Position numbers and translations under genes: made by a program. Below the pieces are notes generated by a model. The model was given only the letters and a program-made list of their open reading frames with translations. It searched no databases and was not told the origin of the DNA. A stretch of DNA of 64,000 bases from positions 59,386 to 123,385 of the forward strand of contig JBLNBN010000022.1 of assembly GCA_050260015.1 (NCBI GenBank), written 5' to 3'. Positions 53,189 through 61,003 of this stretch are shown here, piece after piece. Position 1 is the first letter of the stretch, and each line of letters opens with the position of its first letter. This DNA is from JBLNBN01 sp050260015. GTDB taxonomy: Bacteria > Bacteroidota > Ignavibacteria > Kapaibacteriales > UBA2268.

Positions 53189-55264
53189 ATGAAATTATTA
53201 TTATTAACGCTAGCGATAACGCTTATGTCAATCAATCTATCGGCAAATCCGTTGCTCGAACCGTACAACACGCCGTTCAACGCGCCGCCGTTCGAGAAAA
53301 TTAAGCCCGAGCACTTTATGCCCGCTTTCCGCGAGGGAATAAAACGCCACGACGACGAGATCGCGGCAATCGTAAATACAAAGCAAGCCCCAACGTTCGA
53401 GAATACTATTGAGGCGCTCGAGCGCTCCGGCGAGCTGCTTAACGAAGTAGCCACGATATTTTTCAACCTCACCTCGGCGAATACGAACGAACAGCTTCAA
53501 AAGGTAGCCCAGGAAGCGGCTCCCCTCCTGAGCGAGCACGGCGACAACGTCGCTTTAAACCCCGGGCTCTTTAAAAGAGTTCAAGCCGTTTATAAGCAAA
53601 AGGACAAGCTGAAGCTTACCCCCGAGCAGGAAACTTTGCTAAACGAAACCTATAAAAGCTTCGTGCGCGGCGGCGCGGCCCTCGACGCCTCCAAGCAGGA
53701 ACGCTTCCGCGAGATCAACCAACAGCTTTCGCTCGCCACGCTTAAGTTCGGCGAGAACCTGCTCGCTGAAACCAACGGCTTCAAGCTGGTAGTCGAGAAT
53801 AAAGCCGAGCTAACGGGGCTTCCCGAGTCCTTCCTGGAAGGCTCGAAGGACGAAAACGGCAAATACGTTTTCACGCTGAACAACCCCAGCGTTATGCCGT
53901 TCCTGCAATACGCCGACAACCGCGCGCTCCGCGAGAAAATGTACAGGGCTTACTCCATGCGCGGCAACAACGGCAACGAGCACGACAACAAGGAAATAAT
54001 TAAGACGATCGTAAACCTTCAGCTCGAACGCTCGAAATTGCTCGGCTATAAGACTTTCGCCGACTATACGCTCGAAGAGACTATGGCGAAAACTCCCGCG
54101 AAAGTCGACGAATTCCTTATGAAGCTCTGGAAGCCGGCTATAGAAGTAGCGAAGAAAGAGGCCGCAGACCTTCAGAAAATGATAAACGACTCCGGCGAAA
54201 AGTTCAAGCTCGAGCCCTGGGACTGGAGATACTATGCTGAAAAGCTGCGCAAAGCGAAATACGACCTCGACGAGGAGGAGCTCCGCCCCTACCTCAAGCT
54301 TGAAAACGTTCGCGACGGAGTCTTCGAATTAGCCAATCGTCTCTATGGAATTAAATTCGTTGAGCGCAAGGACGTTCCGAAGTATTCCGAAGAAGCTACC
54401 GCCTACGAGGCGTTAAATCCCGACGGTTCCCACCTCGCTATCCTTTATATGGACTTCCATCCCCGCGCGTCCAAACGCGGCGGCGCATGGATGACCAATT
54501 ATCGCGAACAATATCATCGCAAGAGCGGCGAAAACGTTCCTCCGATTATTTCCGTTGTTTGTAACTTCTCCCGCCCCGCCGGCGACAATCCGGCGCTTTT
54601 AAATTGGGACGAGACCGAAACGCTCTTCCACGAATTCGGGCACGCGCTCCATGGAATGTTCTCCAGCGGAACTTATCGCTCTATCAACGGCACGAACGTG
54701 CCGCGCGACTTCGTCGAGCTGCCGTCGCAGATAATGGAAAATTGGGTGGCCGAGCCGCAAGTATTGAAAATGTTTGCAAAGCATTATAAGACGGGCGAGC
54801 CGATGCCCGACGCTTTAATCCAGAAAATACGCAACAGCTCGCTCTTCAACCAGGGCTTCGCTACGACGGAATACCTGGCGGCTTCGCTCCTCGACATGAA
54901 GTACTACACGATGACGGAGCCCTTCAAGGGCGACGTCAATCAATTCGAAGAAAAGACGTTGAAGGGGCTGGGCCTTATCCCGGAAATCATTTCCCGCTAC
55001 CGCTCGACTTACTTCAATCATATATTCGCCGGGGGCTACTCCGCGGGCTACTACAGCTATATCTGGGCCGGCGTGCTCGATTCCGACGCCTTCGAGCTCT
55101 TCAAGCAAAAGGGCATCTTCGACCGCGCGACGGCTGCTTCCTTCCGCACCAACGTATTGGAGAAGGGCAGGAGCGAGGACGTAATGAAGCTTTACGTTCG
55201 TTTCCGCGGCGCCGAGCCCGACGTGACTCCCCTGCTGAAGAAACGCGGCCTGATCGGCGGATAA
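53189..55264 (+). CDS. dcp: Secreted M3 family peptidyl-dipeptidase
   Basis: The 691-residue zinc peptidase has a signal peptide (MKLLLLTLAITLMSINLSA) and so acts outside the cytoplasm. The mature part begins with NTPFNAPPFEKIKPEHFMPAF as in Dcp-type M3 enzymes and carries the zinc site HEFGH at about 481-485 with a later Glu ligand. It removes dipeptides from C termini of short peptides and so helps feed on protein. Length is normal. A strong terminator follows. Confidence 0.92.
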   Translation: MKLLLLTLAITLMSINLSANPLLEPYNTPFNAPPFEKIKPEHFMPAFREGIKRHDDEIAAIVNTKQAPTFENTIEALERSGELLNEVATIFFNLTSANTNEQLQKVAQEAAPLLSEHGDNVALNPGLFKRVQAVYKQKDKLKLTPEQETLLNETYKSFVRGGAALDASKQERFREINQQLSLATLKFGENLLAETNGFKLVVENKAELTGLPESFLEGSKDENGKYVFTLNNPSVMPFLQYADNRALREKMYRAYSMRGNNGNEHDNKEIIKTIVNLQLERSKLLGYKTFADYTLEETMAKTPAKVDEFLMKLWKPAIEVAKKEAADLQKMINDSGEKFKLEPWDWRYYAEKLRKAKYDLDEEELRPYLKLENVRDGVFELANRLYGIKFVERKDVPKYSEEATAYEALNPDGSHLAILYMDFHPRASKRGGAWMTNYREQYHRKSGENVPPIISVVCNFSRPAGDNPALLNWDETETLFHEFGHALHGMFSSGTYRSINGTNVPRDFVELPSQIMENWVAEPQVLKMFAKHYKTGEPMPDALIQKIRNSSLFNQGFATTEYLAASLLDMKYYTMTEPFKGDVNQFEEKTLKGLGLIPEIISRYRSTYFNHIFAGGYSAGYYSYIWAGVLDSDAFELFKQKGIFDRATAASFRTNVLEKGRSEDVMKLYVRFRGAEPDVTPLLKKRGLIGG

Positions 55265-55299
55265 TACTCTTCGGGCGGAGAACGCATCTAATTTAAATG

Positions 55300-55333
55300 A
55301 CCGCCTCCCGGGTGACCGGGAGGCGGTTTTTTT
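55300..55333 (+). terminator. Rho-independent terminator after dcp
   Basis: ACCGCCTCCCGG and CCGGGAGGCGGT form a perfect 12-base stem with a GTGA loop, followed by seven or more T residues. It is a textbook terminator. Confidence 0.92.
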
Positions 55334-55491
55334 ATTCGCCCGCTTCAAAATAATTTACCGGGACGTCCCTAAGCCGGCGTCTCGATGCAGTTTTTCGCTC
55401 CCCTGAAATTTACCCGACGGCCCTCGCTTTGTTCCTCCTTCAAAAAACAGGCGAAGTTTCCTTAAAAATTCGCTGAATGATTTTTTAACTA

Positions 55492-55522
55492 TTGCAAATT
55501 TAAATTAAATGAGTTACTTTTG
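55492..55522 (+). promoter_or_regulatory. Bacteroidota-type promoter of the M16 gene
   Basis: A TTG (55492-55494) lies 20 bases before TACTTTTG (55515-55522), which matches TAnnTTTG. The spacing suits a -33/-7 promoter and would start transcription about 25 bases before the GTG start at 55556, leaving room for the AGGAGAG ribosome site. Confidence 0.5.
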
Positions 55523-55555
55523 ATAAACTGTTCATTCTATTTCAGGAGAGTATTT

Positions 55556-58381
55556 GTGAAGAAGTATTTGCGATTTTACGCGTATTTTATCGCCCTGGCC
55601 CTCCTAACGGCCGCAACGTACGGCCAGGCGCCGTACAAATCCCTGGACGAACGCGTCCCGCTCGACCCGACAGTTATCACGGGAACGCTATCCAACGGAA
55701 TGAAGTATTTTATTAAGCAAAACAAAAAGCCTGAAAAGCGAGCCGAGCTAATGCTCGCAGTCGACGCCGGCGCAACGCTCGAGGACGACGATCAAAACGG
55801 GCTTGCCCACCTCTGCGAACACATGGCCTTCAACGGCACGAAGAACTTCCCTAAAACGAAGCTTATCGATTATCTCGAGTCCATTGGCGTGTCCTTCGGG
55901 CGCGATTTAAACGCGTTTACTAGCTACGAGCAGACCGTTTATATGCTGACGATCCCTACGGACAATCCCGAGCATTTTAAAAACGGGATGCAGGTCATCG
56001 ACGACTGGTCGCACGCAGTCAGCTACGAAGACGAAGAGATCAACAAGGAGCGCGGCGTAGTCATCGAGGAATACAGGCTTGGAAAAGGCGCGGAGGACCG
56101 CTGCAATAAGAAGCATGAAAAAGTTCTCTATCGCGGCTCCCGCTATGAAATACGCGACGTTATCGGCGACACGAACGTACTTCGAAACACCCCCGAAGCG
56201 GCTTTGAGAAGATTTTACCACGATTGGTACCGCCCGAACCTGATGGCCGTCATTGCCGTCGGCGATTTTGATCCGAAGGTAATGGAAAAGGAGATAAAAA
56301 AACGTTTTTCCTCCCTAAAGAACCCCGATAGCTTCCGCGAACGCAAACGCTACGAAATACCTCCGCACAACGAAACGCTGGTTTCAATAGCTAGGGATAA
56401 AGAGCTCTCCTGGCCGGACGTTAGCATTTACTTCCGACGCCCGTATAGAACGCTCGGCGACTACCGCGACGAACGTCTTTCGCTCGCTTCGAACCTGATG
56501 TCCTCGATGCTGAACGAACGGCTCGCCGAAATAAACCGCAAGCCGACTTCCCCGTTCAACTATTACGCCTACAACTGGGAATCGAATTCCCTCGGCAAGA
56601 CGCGAGAATACGTCCTTATGTGCAACGCTAAAGGCGACAAGGTAAAAGAAGCGCTCGAAACGCTTTTAACGGAAGCAAACCGCGCAAAGCAGCATGGATT
56701 CACGGCAACGGAACTCGAACGCCAAAAGAAGGAATACATGAGGAACGCCGAAAAAGCCGTACAGGAGGCTGATAAGACCGAATCGCAGCGTTACGCTTTC
56801 GGGCTGATGTCCGTTTTCCTTTATAAGACCGCAATGATGGGCGAGAAAAAAGAGCTTGAAATGGCTAAACTTTGGCTGCCTGAAATAACTTTAGACGAGG
56901 TTAACGCCATTGCGAAAGAGTACGTGACCGATAAAAACGTGGTAATTACTATGAGCGCGCCCGACCGGCCCGACGTCAAGCTGCCGACCGAAGCCGAAGC
57001 TCTCGCTATGTTCCGTACGATCTCGGGATCGAACTTAACGGCTTACAACGACGACGCTCCTCAAAAACCGCTATTTACGGCTAACCCGGCTCCCGGCAAG
57101 ATCGCTAACGAGCGAGAAATCAAGAGCCTGGGCGTAACTGAATGGACGCTCGACAACGGCGCTAAAATAATACTAAAGCCGACCGACTATCAGAACAATG
57201 AAATATTGTTCCAGGCTACTTCCCCCGGCGGGTATTCCCTCGCCAACGAGAACGACCTTTACTCCGCTCGTTACGCCTCTCAAATTGTTCAGGAGAGCGG
57301 ACTCGGCGATTATACTAAAACCCAATTGGAAAAATACCTGGCGGGTAAGATTGTCAATTTGAGCTCTAATATAAGCGAATTGCAGGAGGGTTTGCGCGGC
57401 AGTTCCTCCCAGGAAGACCTCGAGACGCTCTTCCAAATGATAAATCTAAAATTCACCGCTCCGCGCATTGATAAAGAAGCTTACGAATCGACGCTCGCAA
57501 AAACTACCGCGAACATCCAGAACAGATTAAACGACCCGGAGACGGCTATGAACGATACGCTCACCTGCACGCTCTACTGCTATAATAACCGTCGCAAACC
57601 AATGGAGCTTGGCGACGTGCCGAAGATAGATATGACTAAGGCATACCAGTTCTATAAGGAAAGATTCGCCGGAGCGGGCGACTTTAATTTCTACTTCGTT
57701 GGCAACTTCGACGTCGAGAAGATAAAGCCCTACGTACTAAAATATTTAGGAAGCCTGCCCCCGATTGGAAAGAACGAAAGCTTCAAGGATAACGATATTA
57801 AGCTGGTAAAGGGCAAGCTAAATAAAGAAGTTCATAAGGGAATCGAGAACAAGGGAAGCGTAGTTATGACCCTCACAGGCGACTTCGACTGGAAACCCGA
57901 AAATCGATATAAAATGGAATCGCTCGTCGATGCGCTCGACATTTTGCTCTATAAGGTCATCCGCGAAGAAAAGAGCGGCACCTACGGGGTCTCCGTCTAT
58001 GGAGGACCGACCCAAAAGCCTAAAAAGCAATATACCATAAACGTTTGGTTCGGCTGCGACCCCGCCAGGATAAACGAGTTGACGCAGGAAGTAATGACCC
58101 AATTCAAAAAGGTAAAGGAAAGCGGGCTGGACGAACTCTACGTGACAAAGGTCAAGGAAAAGCAACGCCGCAGCCTCCAGGTAGACATGAAGGAAAACAG
58201 GACCTGGATGGGTTGGATAGCTTCGGCATACTGGAACGACGACGACCCCTCATGGATAACCGACAGGGAGAAGTACATCGACAAGCTAACCAAAGACGAC
58301 CTGAAAAAAGCGGCTAATGAGTGGCTCAATACGGATAATATGGTGCAGGTAGTACTCTATCCTGAAATAAAGACGGAATAG
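55556..58381 (+). CDS. Secreted M16 family zinc peptidase
   Basis: The 941-residue protein starts at the GTG at 55556, chosen because AGGAGAG lies five bases upstream and it gives a clean signal peptide (LRFYAYFIALALLTAATYGQ); a TTG at 55520 is in frame but is less likely. Two M16 halves follow. The zinc motif H85-LCEH (HLCEHMAFNGT) lies in the first half with EERGVVIEEYRL-like Glu ligand sequence as INKERGVVIEEYRLG. The second half (about 530-930) is the inactive partner. It digests peptides in the periplasm or outside. The M3 peptidase gene lies just upstream, with its own terminator between. Confidence 0.92.
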   Translation: MKKYLRFYAYFIALALLTAATYGQAPYKSLDERVPLDPTVITGTLSNGMKYFIKQNKKPEKRAELMLAVDAGATLEDDDQNGLAHLCEHMAFNGTKNFPKTKLIDYLESIGVSFGRDLNAFTSYEQTVYMLTIPTDNPEHFKNGMQVIDDWSHAVSYEDEEINKERGVVIEEYRLGKGAEDRCNKKHEKVLYRGSRYEIRDVIGDTNVLRNTPEAALRRFYHDWYRPNLMAVIAVGDFDPKVMEKEIKKRFSSLKNPDSFRERKRYEIPPHNETLVSIARDKELSWPDVSIYFRRPYRTLGDYRDERLSLASNLMSSMLNERLAEINRKPTSPFNYYAYNWESNSLGKTREYVLMCNAKGDKVKEALETLLTEANRAKQHGFTATELERQKKEYMRNAEKAVQEADKTESQRYAFGLMSVFLYKTAMMGEKKELEMAKLWLPEITLDEVNAIAKEYVTDKNVVITMSAPDRPDVKLPTEAEALAMFRTISGSNLTAYNDDAPQKPLFTANPAPGKIANEREIKSLGVTEWTLDNGAKIILKPTDYQNNEILFQATSPGGYSLANENDLYSARYASQIVQESGLGDYTKTQLEKYLAGKIVNLSSNISELQEGLRGSSSQEDLETLFQMINLKFTAPRIDKEAYESTLAKTTANIQNRLNDPETAMNDTLTCTLYCYNNRRKPMELGDVPKIDMTKAYQFYKERFAGAGDFNFYFVGNFDVEKIKPYVLKYLGSLPPIGKNESFKDNDIKLVKGKLNKEVHKGIENKGSVVMTLTGDFDWKPENRYKMESLVDALDILLYKVIREEKSGTYGVSVYGGPTQKPKKQYTINVWFGCDPARINELTQEVMTQFKKVKESGLDELYVTKVKEKQRRSLQVDMKENRTWMGWIASAYWNDDDPSWITDREKYIDKLTKDDLKKAANEWLNTDNMVQVVLYPEIKTE

Positions 58382-58420
58382 TCGCGCCAGCAGCCCAGAA
58401 TTTCATGCGTAAGTATTAAC

Positions 58421-58453
58421 AGGCAAGCCCCGAACGGCTTGCCTTTCTTTTTT
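58421..58453 (+). terminator. Terminator after the M16 gene
   Basis: AGGCAAGCC and GGCTTGCCT pair around a six-base loop, then TTCTTTTTT follows. It lies 40 bases after the stop. Confidence 0.88.
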
Positions 58454-58529
58454 AATCCCATTTATTTGCAATTAAATAATTAATTCTCTAAATTCGAAAA
58501 AAATTCTTCAATTAAACGCAGGAAACGTC

Positions 58530-59042
58530 ATGGAAACTAAATACATGAATCCATACCTCGCCGGTATTCTCTTGGGGCTGCTATTGCTTGGGACGATTTA
58601 CATTACGGGTCGCGGCCTCGGCGCAAGCGGAGCCATCAAGAGCTTCTCCGTAGGAATCGTAGAAACGGTTGCCCCCGGGCATACCGCCAGCCAGCCATTT
58701 TACAAGGAGTATAAGGGCGAGCACCTGGAAGGTGTTCTTAAGAATTGGCTTGTATTCGAAGTCATCGGCGTCGTAATCGGCGCGTTTCTTTCCGGGTTGA
58801 TATCAAATAGGCTTACATGGAAATTAGAGAAAGGTCCCCGCTCCACAACTAAAGTTAGGGTCGTCGGCGCCGCGTTCGGCGGGCTGTTATTCGGATTCGG
58901 CGCGCAATTAGGGCGCGGCTGCACGAGCGGCGCGGCCCTGAGCGGCATGGCCGTAATGAGCGCGGGCGGCATCCTAACGATGTTCGCTATCTTCGGAGGC
59001 GCATACGCCTTCGCCTATTTCTTTAGGAAGATGTGGATATAG
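58530..59042 (+). CDS. YeeE/YedE-family sulfur transporter, first half
   Basis: The 170-residue inner-membrane protein has four or five hydrophobic helices and the family motif GRGCTSGAALSGMAVMSAGG around Cys131. The YeeE/YedE (TsuA) family imports thiosulfate through a path of conserved Cys residues; a full transporter has two such motifs, so this is half a transporter. The second half is encoded by the next gene (59102). AGGAAAC precedes the ATG. A 59-base gap separates the two genes. Confidence 0.88.
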   Translation: METKYMNPYLAGILLGLLLLGTIYITGRGLGASGAIKSFSVGIVETVAPGHTASQPFYKEYKGEHLEGVLKNWLVFEVIGVVIGAFLSGLISNRLTWKLEKGPRSTTKVRVVGAAFGGLLFGFGAQLGRGCTSGAALSGMAVMSAGGILTMFAIFGGAYAFAYFFRKMWI

Positions 59043-59101
59043 CTCGTTTTTCGCCGTTCAGTCTAATTGAATTTTGAATAAATATAATAGGAATAAATAC
59101 T

Positions 59102-60292
59102 ATGGGACCGTTAGTTCCTGAGATAATTAGCAATAATCTAAATTTTATTGTCGCGCTCGTCGTTGGCATCCTCTTCGGCGCGATACTCGAGCAGGCGGGA
59201 TTCTCAACGTCTAAAAAGTTAGTCGGGCTTTTCTACGGCTATGATTTCACGGTGCTTCGCGTATTCTTCACCGCGGGCGTAACGGCTATGCTCGGCGTAG
59301 TCGCGTTCAATCACTTCGGCATACTCGACGCCTCGCTGATCTACGTCAACCCGCTGTTCGTCAAGTCCGCAATTGTCGGAGGCTTGATAATGGGTCTTGG
59401 ATTCGTCGTCGGGGGCTTCTGCCCGGGCACGTCAGTCTGCGCCGCCGCAATCGGGAAGATTGACGCGATAATCTTTATTGCGGGTTCGTTCGTCGGCGTG
59501 TTGATCTTCGCCGAAGGCTACAGCTTCTTCGAGCCGCTCTATAAGGCGGATTTCCTCGGGTTTCCGCGCGCATGGGAAACGCTCGGCATTTCGCAGGCGC
59601 TCTTCGCTATCCTAATGACTCTCATGGCCGTTGGCTCGTTCGTTTTCGTTACAATCGTCGAAAAGCGCGTCAATAAGATCGACGGCGGAAAGTTGCGATT
59701 AAAGCCCGTCTATACCGCCGGCGCCGTAGTCCTGCTTGCCATTGCAGTCTCCTCCTTCGCAATGCCCGACCGCCGCGAATCGCTCCTGGCTAAATCGCAG
59801 GATCCGGAATTCGTCGCGAGCAAGAATATCGGTAGAATGTCCCCGGACGAACTTGCATTCTGGTTAATTGACGGGAATACTAGAATGACGATACTCGATC
59901 TTCGCACGGAAAAAGAATTTGCGGCTATGCAGCTGCCGCGCTCAAAAAATATTAAGCTCTCCGATTTAATGGATAAGGATATCGATAAAACATTGGGCAA
60001 ACGCTCGATGACGGCTGTAATAATCTCCAATACGGAAGCCCCGGAAACCCGCGCCGCCGCTATTGCGATGGAACTCGGCTACAAGAACGTTAAGATTCTC
60101 CAGGGCGGTTTAAATAATTTCAAGAAAGCAGTCTTAAACTTCGACGGGACTAAAGCGCTCGCCGACGGCAAGCTCACCGACCAGGAAAGATTCCGCAAGG
60201 ACGCCGCCGCGCAGCTCCCGGCCATACTTGCAAAAGCCAAATCCGGCTCCGGCAAGAAGGAAAAACCGAAGAGAATTATAGGAGGGTGCTAA
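59102..60292 (+). CDS. YeeE/YedE second half fused to a Cys-less rhodanese domain
   Basis: The 396-residue protein has membrane residues 1-220 with the second YeeE motif GGFCPGTSVCAAAIG (Cys107 and Cys113) and a soluble rhodanese-like domain at about 245-345 (LDLRTEKEFAAMQLPRSKNI, ILQGGLNNF). At the catalytic loop, where CRSG-type residues are expected, it reads IISNTEAPETRAA, so Ser309 takes the place of the catalytic Cys. The protein ends in RIIGGC, so the only other Cys (396) is the very last residue. It completes the transporter with the gene at 58530 and should accept or hand on sulfur; the Cys swap is unusual. Confidence 0.88.
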   Translation: MGPLVPEIISNNLNFIVALVVGILFGAILEQAGFSTSKKLVGLFYGYDFTVLRVFFTAGVTAMLGVVAFNHFGILDASLIYVNPLFVKSAIVGGLIMGLGFVVGGFCPGTSVCAAAIGKIDAIIFIAGSFVGVLIFAEGYSFFEPLYKADFLGFPRAWETLGISQALFAILMTLMAVGSFVFVTIVEKRVNKIDGGKLRLKPVYTAGAVVLLAIAVSSFAMPDRRESLLAKSQDPEFVASKNIGRMSPDELAFWLIDGNTRMTILDLRTEKEFAAMQLPRSKNIKLSDLMDKDIDKTLGKRSMTAVIISNTEAPETRAAAIAMELGYKNVKILQGGLNNFKKAVLNFDGTKALADGKLTDQERFRKDAAAQLPAILAKAKSGSGKKEKPKRIIGGC

Positions 60293-61003
60293 ATCATTTA
60301 ACATTTATCATTTAACATTTAACAGGGAAATTTTCCGGTAACAACGAGCTAAGTGTTTGTTAGAGAAGTCGTTTAGTCATGCCCGCGCAGGCGGGCATCC
60401 ATTCTTTCATTTAACATTTATCATTGATCATTTATCAGGACAATATGCGCGCTAAGCGCTTGCTGCCAAACGACATAGTCATGCCCGCATAGACTGGCAT
60501 CCATAGGGTGCATGGATTCCGGAACTGTAGCCCGTAATGACATATCATGAGCCGTACCCTGAGCCCCGTCGAAGGATACGGCAAAGGAAAACGCCGGACG
60601 CTTCGACAGGCTCAGCGTCCGGCTGCAAACTGGTTTATTCTTACCCCCGAAGGGGTTACAGCTTTGTAACGCGAAGCGCCCTCATCGAACTCACTACTCC
60701 TACTGCGGCGAAGCTGCGGGAAGGCGGAGGCGGGAGTAGCGCGTTTCTATAGACATGCGAATCCTTCGGATTCGTCCAGATCGGCGAGATACAAATATTT
60801 ATTCGTTAATGCGAATGATAATTATTCCACAGGCGTCCTTTGGATACTCGCGTGCGCGAGTATGACTAAACGTCGGCATAATTGGCGCTTGCGCGGCATT
60901 TTAATAAATTCAATCCCGCTAATCCGTCTAGTCCCGGTTCCGACAATAAGGGCGGATACACAGATCCGCCCCTACTAACTCATTAATCATTGACAATTAA
61001 TAA
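60293..61003. repeat. Hairpin-rich intergenic region with REP-like elements
   Basis: The 711 bases hold no believable gene. Parts seen: TCATTTAAC-type direct repeats (60293-60325 and 60407-60440); two copies of a GTCATGCCCGC...GGCATCCAT element (60375-60402 and 60477-60504), the first a hairpin with ATGCCCGC / GCGGGCAT; a pair of oppositely directed CTGAGCC-GTCGAAG cores (60559-60574 and 60601-60615), each in the loop of its own stem (GCCGTA / TACGGC and GCCGGACGC / GCGTCCGGC); CGAATCC / GGATTCG (60758-60774); ATACTCGCG / CGCGAGTAT (60844-60863); and GGGCGGAT / ATCCGCCC (60950-60971). These are like REP elements found in many environmental genomes. Confidence 0.72.

Noticed and set aside
60293..60440. 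Possible CRISPR array from repeated TCATTTAAC units
   Set aside because: Units are too short, uneven and not separated by unique spacers; no cas gene is near.
60537..60752. 71-codon frame in the repeat-rich intergenic region
   Set aside because: It overlaps the REP-like stem-loops, has no ribosome site and no sensible protein sequence.
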